Shown here piece after piece: positions 24,244 through 34,708 of a stretch of DNA of 42,211 bases. Where the stretch lies: contig JBOGFC010000230.1 of NCBI GenBank assembly GCA_050742155.1, positions 1 through 42,211 of the forward strand. Direction: 5' to 3'. The number at the start of each line of letters is the position of its first letter. Within the stretch, counting starts at the first letter, position 1. Both the position numbers and the translations under genes were made by a program. The stretch is from JBOGFC01 sp050742155 (GTDB lineage: Bacteria > Actinomycetota > Acidimicrobiia > Spongiisociales > JALYHC01). Under the pieces are notes generated by a model. It saw only the letters and a list, made by a program, of their open reading frames with translations. It did not search any database and was not told the DNA's origin.

Positions 24244-24336
24244 GTGCCCACCCGGTACCTGATCATCGCCTCACTGGTGACGGCCCTCGTGATCCTGGCC
24301 GCCGCCCTGCTGTGGTTCCTGAGGTTGCTGGGGTGA
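24244..24336 (+). CDS. 30-aa single-span membrane peptide
   Basis: GTG 24244 opens 30 codons: a short basic start (PTRY), a hydrophobic helix through LVTALVILAAALLWFL and a basic RLLG end. AAAGGAG lies about 11 nt upstream. It is divergent from lpdA and 37 nt before the hydrolase gene. The codon pattern, membrane-like composition and ribosome-binding site favour a real small gene, but length prevents certainty and no function can be assigned. Confidence 0.45.
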   Translation: MPTRYLIIASLVTALVILAAALLWFLRLLG

Positions 24337-24373
24337 CCTGCGTCTTGGTTCATCCGGTAGGGGCGGCTCTGGG

Positions 24374-24988
24374 TTGACCTTCGATCTGCACACTGCCGAC
24401 GGGGAGCGGCTGGAGGCGCGCTGGGATGCTCCCCCTCTTCCCATCCGGGTGGTGGTGCTCTGCCACCCTCATCCGCAGCAAGGGGGAACCATGAACGCCC
24501 CCCTGCTCCGCACGGTGACCAAGGTGCTCGCCGACCAGGAGATGGCGGTGCTGCGCTTCAACTTCCGAGGAGTGGGGACCTCGACCGGGGGTTGGGGAGG
24601 AGGAGAGAAGGAGCTGGCGGATGTGGCTGCGGCGGTGGCGGGCGCTCGAGCGGGCTACCCGGAGCTGCCCCTCGGCCTGGCCGGTTGGTCGTTCGGGGCG
24701 GTTATCGCCCTCCGCTGGACGGCCCTCGCCGACGAGGCCATCCCCTACGCCGGCATCGCCCCGCCGGTTCGCTCGGAGCTCTCCCCCCGGCTCCCCGCCG
24801 CCACCGAGCTTCCCAGGGCCCGCCGCCGGTTGATCCTCGGGGACCGGGACCAGTTCACCGCGGTGGGGGAGCTGCAGGAGTATGCCGACACCATCGACGC
24901 GGAGCTGGTGGTGCTGAAAGGAAGCGACCACTTCTTCTATCACCGGGAGCGCCGGGTCGGAGGGCTGGTGGCCGAAGTGTTCTCGTAG
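24374..24988 (+). CDS. Alpha/beta hydrolase (dienelactone hydrolase-like)
   Basis: 204-residue alpha/beta-hydrolase. VVVLCHPHPQQGGTMN (oxyanion-region HPHP), FNFRGVGTSTG, the nucleophile elbow GWSFGA, an acidic GDRDQF and a C-terminal GSDHFFY His complete a Ser-Asp-His set. It resembles the short YtaP/YfhR-like group often annotated as CocE/NonD-type hydrolase; the natural ester is unknown. The start is the TTG at 24374, without a strong ribosome-binding site. Confidence 0.82.
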   Translation: MTFDLHTADGERLEARWDAPPLPIRVVVLCHPHPQQGGTMNAPLLRTVTKVLADQEMAVLRFNFRGVGTSTGGWGGGEKELADVAAAVAGARAGYPELPLGLAGWSFGAVIALRWTALADEAIPYAGIAPPVRSELSPRLPAATELPRARRRLILGDRDQFTAVGELQEYADTIDAELVVLKGSDHFFYHRERRVGGLVAEVFS

Positions 24989-25029
24989 ACGCGGGAATCC
25001 GTCCCCGGCGCCCCCGGGCGCGGTTTTCC

Positions 25030-25194
25030 CTACCGCGCGCTGAGGCTGAGCAAGAGCGCCAGGGCGACCCCGGCGGCGGCCGCGGGGAGGACCAGGTCCT
25101 GGAAGTTCCTGCCCACCATCATGGCGTACATGAACGTCAGGGCCAGGCTGAAGAAGATCCCCACCACCAGCCACCAGCTGAGTGTGCGACCCAT
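25030..25194 (-). CDS. 54-aa membrane protein, two helices
   Basis: ATG 25194 with GAAGG just upstream. The sequence has two hydrophobic spans (LVVGIFFSLALTFMYAMMVG and LVLPAAAAGVALALLLSL) joined by RNFQD, typical of a small helical-hairpin protein. No family recognised. It follows the amidohydrolase gene in the same direction with a gap of 67 nt. Confidence 0.6.
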   Translation of the reverse strand: MGRTLSWWLVVGIFFSLALTFMYAMMVGRNFQDLVLPAAAAGVALALLLSLSAR

Positions 25195-25261
25195 CCTTCT
25201 ACCTTCTCGGTCACCCACCCCTGCCAGCATGTTACCACCGTGCGTGGTGGTCCGTACGTGA

Positions 25262-26119
25262 TCAGCGGTCGAGTTGCAGGAGCCGGGCGGCGTTCTCCAC
25301 CAGGATCGCCCGGGTGACCTCCTCCGGCATCGCCAGGCTCTCCCAGTCGGCCAGCCACTTGTCCGGAGTGATGAACGGGAAGTCGCTCCCGAAGAGGGTA
25401 CGCTCCCGAAGCGGCCCGGCGATCGCCTGCCGGAGCGGTTCGGCGAACTGCTTGGGGGACCAGCCGGACAGATCCAGGAACACATTGGCCTTGTGCCGGG
25501 CGATGGCGATCACCTCCTCGACCCAGGGCCAGGCGGCGTGGGCGGCGATGATGGTGAGCTGGGGAAACTGGGCGGCCACCTCATCGAGGGGGAGGGGCCG
25601 CGCCTGGTGGATCCGCACGCCCATGCCTCCCGGGCTGCCTGCTCCCAGGGCGGTGAAGCCGGTATGCACCAGGCAGACCAGCCCCAGCTCGGCCGCCGCC
25701 TCCCACACCGGGTAGACCACCCGGTCGGTGGGAGTGAAGCGCTGGGCGCCGGGGTGGAACTTGAGCCCCCGAAGCCCCATCCGGGCCGCCTCGTGCACAC
25801 CCGACACCGCCGCCGCCCCGTTGGTGGGGTCCACCGACCCGAACCCGATGAAGACGTCGGGGTGGGCCTCCACCAGGGAAGCCACCTCCCGGCTGGTGAA
25901 CGCAGGCTGTCCGGTGGCCCGCTCGGCATCCCAGGCGAGGAGCACGGCTCGGCCGTGCCGCCGGCGGTAGTAGTCGGCCAGTTGGTCGGCGGTCATGGGC
26001 TCGATGGTGCGCCGGAACTGCTCCTCCAGAGCGGGCAGGTAGGGGGCGAAGGCGGCCAGCATGTTCTCAACCGGAGGGTGGACGTGGATGTCGATGAAGC
26101 GGGTTCCGGGGGGCGTCAT
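25262..26119 (-). CDS. Amidohydrolase family 2 (ACMSD-like) metal-dependent hydrolase
   Basis: TIM-barrel hydrolase or decarboxylase. Metal ligands His12 and His14 (DIHVHP), then GLKFHPG, VHTGFTALG, AAHAAWPW and FGSDFPF with the catalytic Asp follow in the order expected of Amidohydro_2 proteins. At 285 aa it is complete. Substrate unknown; relatives act on aromatic acid intermediates. The ATG overlaps the stop of the small upstream gene (ATGA). Confidence 0.85.
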   Translation of the reverse strand: MTPPGTRFIDIHVHPPVENMLAAFAPYLPALEEQFRRTIEPMTADQLADYYRRRHGRAVLLAWDAERATGQPAFTSREVASLVEAHPDVFIGFGSVDPTNGAAAVSGVHEAARMGLRGLKFHPGAQRFTPTDRVVYPVWEAAAELGLVCLVHTGFTALGAGSPGGMGVRIHQARPLPLDEVAAQFPQLTIIAAHAAWPWVEEVIAIARHKANVFLDLSGWSPKQFAEPLRQAIAGPLRERTLFGSDFPFITPDKWLADWESLAMPEEVTRAILVENAARLLQLDR

Positions 26120-26364
26120 GCCGGCCCCGGGCCCCCTGAGAGGGGCGGGCGGGGGCGAAAACCGCGGTTGCGAGCCTCGGCCAGGATATCGGGGGCGAAG
26201 GTGGCCACCAGGTTGGCGCTCACCAGGTCCTCCTCCAGCACCCGTCGCTCCAGGGCGGCGAAGGCCTCCTCGTCATCGCAGTCGTAGACGACCATGTCAT
26301 CCCGGGTTCCCACGAACCGGTGCTCCTCGAAGCGACGCAGCCTGCCGATCGATTCCTCCCTCAT
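26116..26364 (-). CDS. Small conserved-looking protein upstream of amidohydrolase
   Basis: 82 residues from ATG 26364 (a GTG at 26382 is the alternative). Mixed charged protein with DDMVVYDCDDEEAFAALERRV and LVSANLVATFAPDILAEARNRGF. It has no membrane segment and I do not recognise it. It overlaps the amidohydrolase start by 4 nt, so the two probably act together. The length and charged helices suggest a small soluble partner or ligand-binding domain. Confidence 0.6.
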   Translation of the reverse strand: MREESIGRLRRFEEHRFVGTRDDMVVYDCDDEEAFAALERRVLEEDLVSANLVATFAPDILAEARNRGFRPRPPLSGGPGPA

Positions 26365-26440
26365 CGATGCCGCAAATCCCACCTCGGGCGGGCTCCGGAT
26401 AGTAGGGTGGCCGACAAGGACCCGCTCAGAGGAGGAAGGG

Positions 26441-26833
26441 ATGGTACGGCAATTCGCTCTGGTGTTCGGGGTGGTCTACCTGCTGGTGGGGCTGCTCGGG
26501 ATCGTGCAGACCGGCATGGGTGCAGAGCCGGAGACCTTGCTGGGACTGTTCGAGGTCAACGGCCTCCACAACATCGTGCACCTGCTGATCGGCATCCTGG
26601 GGATCGCCGCCTACATCGGCGGAGAGGCCCTCTCGGTCCAGTACGCCAAGTGGATCGGCGTCGTGCTGATCGTGCTGGGCGTCCTCGGGATCTTCCTCCC
26701 GGGCGGCTTCGGGCTCGTCCCGCTGGGGGGTTGGGACATCCTCCTGCACATCCTCACCGGGCTCGTCGCCCTCTACTTCGGCTTCCGAGCGGCACCCACC
26801 CGACCGATGGAGCAGCGCGACCTGGCGACCTAG
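26441..26833 (+). CDS. DUF4383-like membrane protein
   Basis: 130 residues with four transmembrane helices, starting FALVFGVVYLLVGLLG and containing GLHNIVHLLIGILGI and GGWDILLHILTGLVAL, the repeated N-x-x-H-x-L pattern typical of DUF4383 membrane proteins in Actinobacteria. Function unknown. GGAGGAAGGG lies directly before ATG 26441, and TAGGGT at about 26403 could be its -10. Confidence 0.82.
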   Translation: MVRQFALVFGVVYLLVGLLGIVQTGMGAEPETLLGLFEVNGLHNIVHLLIGILGIAAYIGGEALSVQYAKWIGVVLIVLGVLGIFLPGGFGLVPLGGWDILLHILTGLVALYFGFRAAPTRPMEQRDLAT

Positions 26834-26857
26834 GAGGGACCGCCCGGCTGCTTTCGG

Positions 26858-27283
26858 CTAGGACTCGTCCCACGCGCTCCAGTCTTCCCACTCGGCGATC
26901 TCGTCTGGTTCGGGTTCCTCGGCGAGCAGCTCGCCTGAGTCGTCGGGTTGGTCGACGTGGGTGATGTGCTCGATCACATCCCCCTCCTCACGTCGGTGAA
27001 AGCTGAAGGCGAGGTAGCCGAGCATCCGGTACTCATCCGTCTCCCCGTCCGCCATCCAGGTCACCACCACGGCCTCTTCCCCCAGGTCGCCCCGGGTAGC
27101 CAAGACGGTGGGCTGGCGCAGGAAGAAGTCCCCCATGCCCTCGAGCACCGTCTCGACACCCGACCCGCCGAAGAAATCCGAGGAGACATCGTCGGAGAAC
27201 AGCTCCTGGAACCCTTCGAGGTCGCGGGCGTTGAAGTAGTCGATGAAGGCCTCCAGGATGTTCTCGGCCAGCGGGTCAGCCAC
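26858..27283 (-). CDS. SnoaL-like/nuclear-transport-factor-2 fold protein
   Basis: 141 residues from GTG 27283. Residues 1-110 fit a SnoaL/NTF2-like fold (ENILEAFIDYFNARDLEGFQ, a common opening; then ELFSDDVSSDFFGG, VVVTWMADG). The C-terminus is strongly acidic (EEPEPDEIAEWEDWSAWDES). Such folds bind small ligands or act as isomerases; no catalytic residue can be assigned. It follows the acyl-CoA mutase gene after a repeat-filled gap. Confidence 0.7.
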   Translation of the reverse strand: MADPLAENILEAFIDYFNARDLEGFQELFSDDVSSDFFGGSGVETVLEGMGDFFLRQPTVLATRGDLGEEAVVVTWMADGETDEYRMLGYLAFSFHRREEGDVIEHITHVDQPDDSGELLAEEPEPDEIAEWEDWSAWDES

Positions 27284-27415
27284 GGCCCACCCAGAGGCTC
27301 CGGGTGGGGTCTCCCACCGCCAGCACCGCCGCCGCCCGGGGCGCCGGGTCCAGCCGCCAGGGCGGCACCCGGCTGGGGGCCAGGGCCAGGAAGCCGGCCA
27401 GCAGCAGCCGGGAGG

Positions 27416-27492
27416 CCCCCTCCCCAACCCTCCCCCGGAGGGGGAGGGAGAGGTGCCCCCGGAGGGGGAGGTGCTCCCGGAGGGGGAGGTGC

Positions 27493-27495
<3 letters not shown>
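27416..27495. repeat. G-rich repeat and 18-bp tandem repeat downstream of mutase gene
   Basis: The minus strand carries an exact copy of the G-rich 21-mer (27416-27436), then an 18-bp unit GGTGCTCCCGGAGGGGGA repeated from 27452, with a partial copy running into the mutase stop at 27493. The 209-base gap 27284-27492 otherwise holds no gene I can support. Confidence 0.85.
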
Positions 27496-29135
<1,640 letters not shown>

Positions 29136-29136
<1 letters not shown>

Positions 29137-29432
29137 CAGGATGCCGCCTTGCGGTCCTTCTTGCTTCGCCGGCCGACCGTCACCTCGGCGCCGCAGTTGG
29201 GACACAGGGCCGTCTCGATGTCCCCCACGATGAAGTTGAAGTCGCACTCCGGGCAGTCCACCCGCGGAGCGGGGGTCGAGGGGGCCGGCGGAGGAGGGGC
29301 CGGGCGGGCCAGATCTCCGGGAGCCTCGCCGGCTCCTCGCACCTCGTTGACGGTGCCGCACACCGGGCAGGCGAATCGGCCGGGGCCAGCCACATCGAAC
29401 TCGCTGCGGCAGCGGCCACATCGCACGATCAT
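29136..29432 (-). CDS. Double zinc-ribbon protein
   Basis: 98 residues with two four-Cys zinc ribbons: CGRC with CPVC near the start, and CPEC with CPNC near the end, joined by a Pro/Ala-rich linker. The first resembles MJ0042-type ribbons. No catalytic domain. It overlaps both neighbours (1 nt with the mutase, 4 nt with the upstream membrane protein), so it is part of a tight three-gene unit; it may be an adaptor for complex assembly. Confidence 0.85.
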
Positions 29433-29848
29433 GACGGATCCTCCTGGGGGTGCAGCGGGCGCCCCACCGCCCCGATGGCGGCCAGGTAGCCCGCCTCCTG
29501 GACGAGGACCGCCCGGATCTCCTCCTCACGGTACTCGACCCCCTGCTCGAAGGCGGCCCGGTCCCGGATGTAGCGGGCCGCCTTGGGACCGCCGGCCACC
29601 CGCACCCGGCCCCCTCCGTCGTGGCCCTGGAGATAGAGGACCTCCCACTCCAGGATGCGCAAGACGTCGTCCTCTTCCAGACGGCGGCGGATGTCCTCGG
29701 GAAGACGGGCGTGCACGAACTCCACGGCCTCGTCCATGAGGTATTCGGGCGTCGCGGGAAGCGAGCGAGCCTCCTGCCACAGCACGAGCGCCAGGATGCC
29801 CAGGAAGACGGCCAGGAGCAGGGCGCCCAGCACGATCACGCCGACCAT
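29429..29848 (-). CDS. Single-span membrane protein, first gene of mutase operon
   Basis: 139 residues. One N-terminal transmembrane helix (VIVLGALLLAVFLGILALVL), then a soluble mostly helical domain with PEDIRRRLEEDDVLRILEWEVLYLQG and YREEEIRAVLVQEAGYLAAIGAV. I do not recognise the family. The ATG at 29848 follows a GC-rich repeat region, and the end overlaps the zinc-ribbon gene. Its role with the mutase is unknown. Confidence 0.7.
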   Translation of the reverse strand: MVGVIVLGALLLAVFLGILALVLWQEARSLPATPEYLMDEAVEFVHARLPEDIRRRLEEDDVLRILEWEVLYLQGHDGGGRVRVAGGPKAARYIRDRAAFEQGVEYREEEIRAVLVQEAGYLAAIGAVGRPLHPQEDPS

Positions 29849-29854
29849 GGGGAA

Positions 29855-29946
29855 GATGGTACCCGCAATACTCCCCCTCCCCCGGGGAGGGGGCTGATGG
29901 TACCCGCGATGCTCCCCCTCCCCCCCGGGCAGGGGGCTAGGGGGAG
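29855..29946. repeat. 41-bp tandem duplication of GC-rich palindromic repeat
   Basis: A unit starting GATGGTACCCGC and continuing as CTCCCCCTCC...GGGGAGGGGG begins at 29855 and 29896, 41 bp apart, with a few mismatches, then a partial GGGGGAGGGG tail. The unit contains a strong C-run/G-run hairpin. Confidence 0.75.
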
Positions 29947-29951
29947 GGGTT

Positions 29952-30110
29952 TTAAGCCCCCCGGGTCACCAGCCGCCAGGCGGTGGTCTCATGGCCGACG
30001 CGGGGACATACCGGGGCGAGCCGGCCACGCAGCAGGAAGAGCCGGTGGCCGTGGCGGTCCACGAACCAGCCCGTCACCGGCACTCGTTGCCCGTTGGCCA
30101 CCTGGATCAC
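29952..30110 (-). CDS. 52-aa small protein with GQRVPVTG motif
   Basis: GTG 30110 has AGGAGG with a 7-nt spacer, one of the best ribosome-binding sites in the window. The protein reads GQRVPVTGWFVDRHGHRLFL, then RLAPVCPRVGHETTAW. The opening G-x-x-V-P-x-T-G-x-Y/F pattern resembles small YjzC-like proteins that begin KGERFPPTG, and so may be a relative. No function is known. It follows the acyl-CoA dehydrogenase gene by 80 nt. Confidence 0.68.
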   Translation of the reverse strand: MIQVANGQRVPVTGWFVDRHGHRLFLLRGRLAPVCPRVGHETTAWRLVTRGA

Positions 30111-30190
30111 CCCGCCGCCTCCTGGTCCGACCCGGCGAAGACGCCAGGGTAGGCAGGACGGGGAGCTGTCGCGAGGATTTGCCGCCGGGT

Positions 30191-31330
30191 CTAGAGCCCG
30201 ATCCGCTGGGCGAGCAGCTCCCGGTGGTAGGCCGGGTCCCCGAAGAGGAGCTCGGAGCTCTTGGCCCGCTTGAAGTAGAGGTGGGCGTCGTGCTCCCAGG
30301 TGAAGCCGATCCCCCCATGCACCTGGATGTTCTCGGCGGCCACGAAGAAGTAGGCCTCCGAGCAGAAGGACTTGGCGAGCGGGGCCACCACGGAGAGCTC
30401 CTGGGAGTCCTGCGCGGCCGCCCAGCCGGCGTAGTAGGCCGCCGAACGGGCCGACTCCACCTGCACCAGCATGTCGGCGCACTTGTGCTTGATGGCCTGG
30501 AAGGAGCCGATCGGACGGCCGAACTGCACCCGCACCTTGGCGTACTCCACCGCCATGTCCAAGCAGCGCTGGGCGCCCCCCACCTGCTCGGCGGCCAGCG
30601 CCACCGCCGCCAGGTCGAGCACCTTGGCGATGGCCGGCCAGGCCCGGCCTTCCTCTCCCACCCGCGCCTCGGCCGGCACTCGCACGTTGTCGAGGTTCAC
30701 CTCGGCCAGCTTGCGGGTCATGTCCATGGTGCCCAGCACCCTGCGGTCCACCCCCTCGGCGGCGGCCTCCACGACGAACAGGCTGATCCCGTCCTCGGGG
30801 TCCGAGGACTCGGCCGTCCGGGCCGCCACCAGCAGGGTGTCGGCGGTGTGGCCGTCCACCACGAACAGCTTGCCGCCCGAGAGCAGGTAGTCGCCGTCGT
30901 CGGGCTTGGCGACCAGCTGCACGCCGGCCGCGTCCCAGCGCCCGCCGGCCTCGGTGAGGGCCAAGCCGGCGGTGCGTTCCCCGGAGGCGATCTCGGGCAG
31001 GTAGCGCCGCTTCTGCTCCTCCGAGCCGGCCACCAGCAAGGCGTTGGCCGCCAGACAGACAGAGGAGAGGAAGGGGACCGGGAAGAGGGCCCGCCCCATC
31101 TCCTCCATGAGCACCACCAGCTCCAGGTAGGAGAAGCCGCCACCCCCGTAGGCTTCGGGCACGTGCACTCCCAGCCAGCCCATCTGCCCGACCTCCCGCC
31201 AGAGCGAACGGTCGAACCCCTCCTCGGTCTCCATGAGCTCCCGCACCTTGGCGGAGGGGGACTTGTCCTCCAGGAAGCGCCGGGTGGTCTGTCGCAGGAG
31301 CTCCTGCTCCTCGCTGAAGGCGAAGTTCAC
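30191..31330 (-). CDS. Acyl-CoA dehydrogenase (second of pair)
   Basis: FAD enzyme for alpha-beta dehydrogenation of acyl-CoA. N-terminal FSEEQELLRQTTRRFL, the middle beta domain with GLALTEAGGRWD, and C-terminal QFGRPIGSFQAIKHKCADM and VHGGIGFTWEHDAHLYFKR. The usual catalytic Glu is not obvious in the last region, as in many of the shorter ACAD partners. Starts at GTG 31330, overlapping the first dehydrogenase gene by GTGA, so the two may form a heteromeric enzyme as with actinobacterial alpha2beta2 ACADs. Confidence 0.88.
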   Translation of the reverse strand: MNFAFSEEQELLRQTTRRFLEDKSPSAKVRELMETEEGFDRSLWREVGQMGWLGVHVPEAYGGGGFSYLELVVLMEEMGRALFPVPFLSSVCLAANALLVAGSEEQKRRYLPEIASGERTAGLALTEAGGRWDAAGVQLVAKPDDGDYLLSGGKLFVVDGHTADTLLVAARTAESSDPEDGISLFVVEAAAEGVDRRVLGTMDMTRKLAEVNLDNVRVPAEARVGEEGRAWPAIAKVLDLAAVALAAEQVGGAQRCLDMAVEYAKVRVQFGRPIGSFQAIKHKCADMLVQVESARSAAYYAGWAAAQDSQELSVVAPLAKSFCSEAYFFVAAENIQVHGGIGFTWEHDAHLYFKRAKSSELLFGDPAYHRELLAQRIGL

Positions 31331-32502
31331 GCTCTCGGCTCCTTGGGCAGACCCAGCACCAGCTCGCCGATGATGTTGCGTTGGATCTCGGAGGTCCCCG
31401 CGTAGATGGTCTCGGCGCGCGCCTCCAGGAAGAGGCTCTGCCACTCCTCCCCCGCCAGCATCCCGTAGGGCCCGAGCAGGCCGACGGCCGCCTCGGCGAA
31501 GCGCCGGTGCCACTCCGACCACACCACCTTGGAGAGCGAGGACTGCGGCCCGGGGGCGCCCCCCCTGGCCAGCAGCTCGGTGATGAGCCGGTAGTTGTTG
31601 TACCGCATCACCCGCAGCCCGGCATAGAGGGAGCCGAGCTGCTGGCGCACCAGCAGCTGTGAGGTGAGCGGCCCTCCGTCCACTTCGATGCCCCTCAGGT
31701 GCTCGAGCAGGCGATCGAACTCGCCCTCGAAGCGGATCGTCTGGCTCAGGGCGGCGGTGGAGCGCTCGAAGGCCAGCGTGGCCAGCGCCACCGCCCACCC
31801 CTGGCCCGGTTGGCCGACCAGCCAGCCGGCCGGGGCACGCGCCCCGTCCAGGAACACCTCGTTGAACTCGGCCGACCCGGTCAACTGGCGGATCAGCCGC
31901 ACCTCCACCCCCGCTTGGTGCATCGGCATGAGCAGGTAGGAGATCCCCTGATGCTTGGTGGCGGCCGGGTCGGTGCGGGCCAGGAGGAACATGAAGTCGG
32001 CCTTGTGGCCCATGGTGGTCCAGATCTTCTGGCCGGTGATCAACCATTCCTCCCCCTCCCGGACCGCCTTGGTGCGCAGTGAGGCCAGGTCCGACCCGGC
32101 GTTGGGCTCGCTGTATCCCTGGCACCAGTACTCGTCCGCCGAGGTGATGGCCGGCAGGAAACGGCTCTTCTGCTCTTCGGTCCCGAACACCAACAGCGTC
32201 GGCCCCAAGAGGCCCTCCCCGAAGAACGAGAGGCGGGGCGGGGCCTGGGCCCGGGCGTACTCCTCGACGAAGATGATCTGCTCGGCGAGGGTGGCGCCCC
32301 GCCCGCCGTACTCCACCGGCCAGTAGATGCCGATCCAGTTGCCGGCCGCCAGCTCCTTCTCCCAGGCGGCCCGCTCGGCCAGCATGGAGACCGAGGCCTC
32401 CTGCATGGCGAGGCCGCGCAACTCCCCGGGGAGATGCTCCTCCAGCCAGGTACGGGCCTCCTCGCGAAAGGCGGCCTGGGTGGCGGTATCCCGTAGATCC
32501 AC
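31327..32502 (-). CDS. Acyl-CoA dehydrogenase (first of pair)
   Basis: 391-residue acyl-CoA dehydrogenase. Opening TQAAFREEARTWLEEHLPGEL, then YWPVEYGGRGATLAEQ, the FAD-binding QGYSEPNAGSDLASLRTKA, WTTMGHKADFMF and C-terminal ETIYAGTSEIQRNIIGE. The last motif is the normal FAD-binding end. Paired with the downstream dehydrogenase. The GTG at 32502 lies 36 nt from the divergent LLM gene, so the promoter must be very compact. Confidence 0.9.
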   Translation of the reverse strand: MDLRDTATQAAFREEARTWLEEHLPGELRGLAMQEASVSMLAERAAWEKELAAGNWIGIYWPVEYGGRGATLAEQIIFVEEYARAQAPPRLSFFGEGLLGPTLLVFGTEEQKSRFLPAITSADEYWCQGYSEPNAGSDLASLRTKAVREGEEWLITGQKIWTTMGHKADFMFLLARTDPAATKHQGISYLLMPMHQAGVEVRLIRQLTGSAEFNEVFLDGARAPAGWLVGQPGQGWAVALATLAFERSTAALSQTIRFEGEFDRLLEHLRGIEVDGGPLTSQLLVRQQLGSLYAGLRVMRYNNYRLITELLARGGAPGPQSSLSKVVWSEWHRRFAEAAVGLLGPYGMLAGEEWQSLFLEARAETIYAGTSEIQRNIIGELVLGLPKEPRA

Positions 32503-32525
32503 GGCGACATTGTGCCATGCCTCAC

Positions 32526-32531
32526 TAGGGT
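32526..32531 (+). promoter_or_regulatory. Putative -10 hexamer (TAGGGT) for leaderless LLM gene
   Basis: TAGGGT, then 7 nt, then ATG 32539. The whole space to the divergent dehydrogenase start is 36 nt. Confidence 0.5.
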
Positions 32532-32538
32532 CGTGAAC

Positions 32539-33459
32539 ATGGACCTCGCCTTGATGACCGAGCCGCAGATGGGGGGCACCTACCAGCAGCTCCTGACCGT
32601 CGCCCGCTTCGCTGAGGAGACGGGCCTGGCGTCCTTCGCCCGCTCCGACCACTATCTGTGGCCCTCCCATCCTCGGGAGGCCACCGACGCCTGGGCCACC
32701 CTGGGAGGCCTGGCCCGGGAGACCAAGCGCATTCGCCTCTGCGTGCTGGTGACCCCGATCACCTTCCGCCACCCGGGGGTGATCGCCAAGACCGCCGCCA
32801 CCATCGACGAGATGTCGGGGGGAAGGCTCGATCTCGGGGTGGGGACCGGTTGGATGGCGGAAGAGCACGAAGCCCTGGGCCTCCCCTTCCCGGAGTGGAG
32901 CGAGCGCTTCGCCCGGCTGGAGGAGAGCCTCCAATACCTGCGGGCGGCCTTCGACAAGGGCGAGTTCCACGGCGACCACTACCAGCTGAGCGGGGTGGAC
33001 ATCGAACCGAAGCCCAGCCCATCCATGGCGATCATCGTCGGCGGCCAGGGCCCCCGTAGAACCCCCCGGCTGGCCGGCACCCATGCCGACGAGTTCAACC
33101 ATTTCATCGCCCCGGCCGCTGTGCTGGCCGAGCACCTGACGGCCGCCCGCCGGGTCGCCTCAGAGGCCGGACGCCGGCCCGGCCTGCCCCGCTTCAGCGT
33201 GATGGGCCCGGTGGTGGTCGGCAAGGACGAGGCATCGTTCCGCCGGCGCCTGGAGGAAGCCGCCTCCGCCCGGGGACGGAGCGCCGCGGAGCACCGAGAT
33301 CGGCTGGTGGAGCTGGGGGTCCCCGCCGGCACCTCCGCCCAGGTGAAAGAGGCCCTGGCTGCCCTGGAGGAGATCGGCGTGGAGAAGTACTACGTCCAGT
33401 TCTTGGACCTCGCCGACCTCCCCACCATTCAGGAAACCTTCGAGGCGCTCTTGGGCTGA
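32539..33459 (+). CDS. LLM-class (F420-dependent) oxidoreductase
   Basis: 306-residue luciferase-like TIM barrel. FARSDHYLW, RIRLCVLVTPITFRHPGVIAKTA-type strand-helix, GRLDLGVGTGWMAEEHEALGLPF and IIVGGQGPRRTPRLA are typical of the F420-binding group. Cofactor F420 is usual in Actinobacteria, but FMN cannot be ruled out. Substrate unknown. ATG 32539 is chosen because it sits 7 nt after a -10 hexamer. Its stop shares TGATG with ridA. Confidence 0.88.
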   Translation: MDLALMTEPQMGGTYQQLLTVARFAEETGLASFARSDHYLWPSHPREATDAWATLGGLARETKRIRLCVLVTPITFRHPGVIAKTAATIDEMSGGRLDLGVGTGWMAEEHEALGLPFPEWSERFARLEESLQYLRAAFDKGEFHGDHYQLSGVDIEPKPSPSMAIIVGGQGPRRTPRLAGTHADEFNHFIAPAAVLAEHLTAARRVASEAGRRPGLPRFSVMGPVVVGKDEASFRRRLEEAASARGRSAAEHRDRLVELGVPAGTSAQVKEALAALEEIGVEKYYVQFLDLADLPTIQETFEALLG

Positions 33460-33842
33460 TGTCGAGCCGTCACAACATCTCTTCCGGGTCGCCCTACGAA
33501 CCGGTCATCGGCTTCAGCCGGGCGGTGCGGGTCGGGAACCGGGTGGTGGTGTCGGGCACCGCCCCGATCTGGCCGGACGGATCCTGTGATCCCGACCCTG
33601 GGGCCCAGGCCCGCCGCTGTCTGGAGATCATTCTCGACGCTCTGCGTGAGGCCGGGGTAGGGCCCGAGCACGTCGTGCGCACCCGCACCTATCTCAGCAG
33701 CGCCCAGGACTGGGAGCCGGTGGCCCGGGTCCATGGAGAGATCTTCGGAGCTGTGAGACCGGCCTCCACCATGGTGGTGGTCCAAGGGTTCCTCGACCCC
33801 CGCTGGAAGGTGGAGTTCGAGGCTGAGGCGGTGCTCGACTAA
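33459..33842 (+). CDS. RidA family protein (enamine/imine deaminase-like)
   Basis: 127 residues with the RidA/YjgF fold: FSRAVRVGNRVVVSGTAPIWPDG, QARRCLEIILDALREAG, VVRTRTYLSS and PASTMVVVQGFLDPRWKVEFEA. RidA proteins hydrolyse reactive enamines. The Arg of the active site is expected at the RTRTYL position. It overlaps the LLM oxidoreductase by 1 nt, implying joint expression, perhaps for a flavin- or F420-derived imine. Confidence 0.9.
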   Translation: MSSRHNISSGSPYEPVIGFSRAVRVGNRVVVSGTAPIWPDGSCDPDPGAQARRCLEIILDALREAGVGPEHVVRTRTYLSSAQDWEPVARVHGEIFGAVRPASTMVVVQGFLDPRWKVEFEAEAVLD

Positions 33843-33859
33843 GCGGGCCCAGAGGCCAC

Positions 33860-33911
33860 CGTTCTTGCGTGAGAAACCGACCGTGGGCGGGCCATTACTC
33901 ACGCAAGTTCG
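33860..33911. repeat. 52-bp dispersed palindrome, copy 3
   Basis: Left arm CGTTCTTGCGTGAG (33860-33873) and right arm CTCACGCAAGTTCG (33898-33911), with the same 24-bp middle length as copies 1 and 2 but a changed core. It lies 28 bp before the -10 of sufC. Confidence 0.9.
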
Positions 33912-33939
33912 CAGGGGATCTGCAAATCCCCTCGCCAAG

Positions 33940-33945
33940 TAGGCT
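33940..33945 (+). promoter_or_regulatory. Putative -10 hexamer (TAGGCT) for leaderless sufC
   Basis: TAGGCT, 6 nt, GTG 33952. The GGGAG that follows is too close to the start to serve as a ribosome-binding site. Confidence 0.5.
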
Positions 33946-33951
33946 GGGAGC

Positions 33952-34704
<753 letters not shown>

Positions 34705-34708
34705 TGGG

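Noticed and set aside
33860..33911. Simple intrinsic terminator after ridA
   Set aside because: No T tract follows, and the same element lies at a divergent promoter region at 5821, so termination alone does not explain it.
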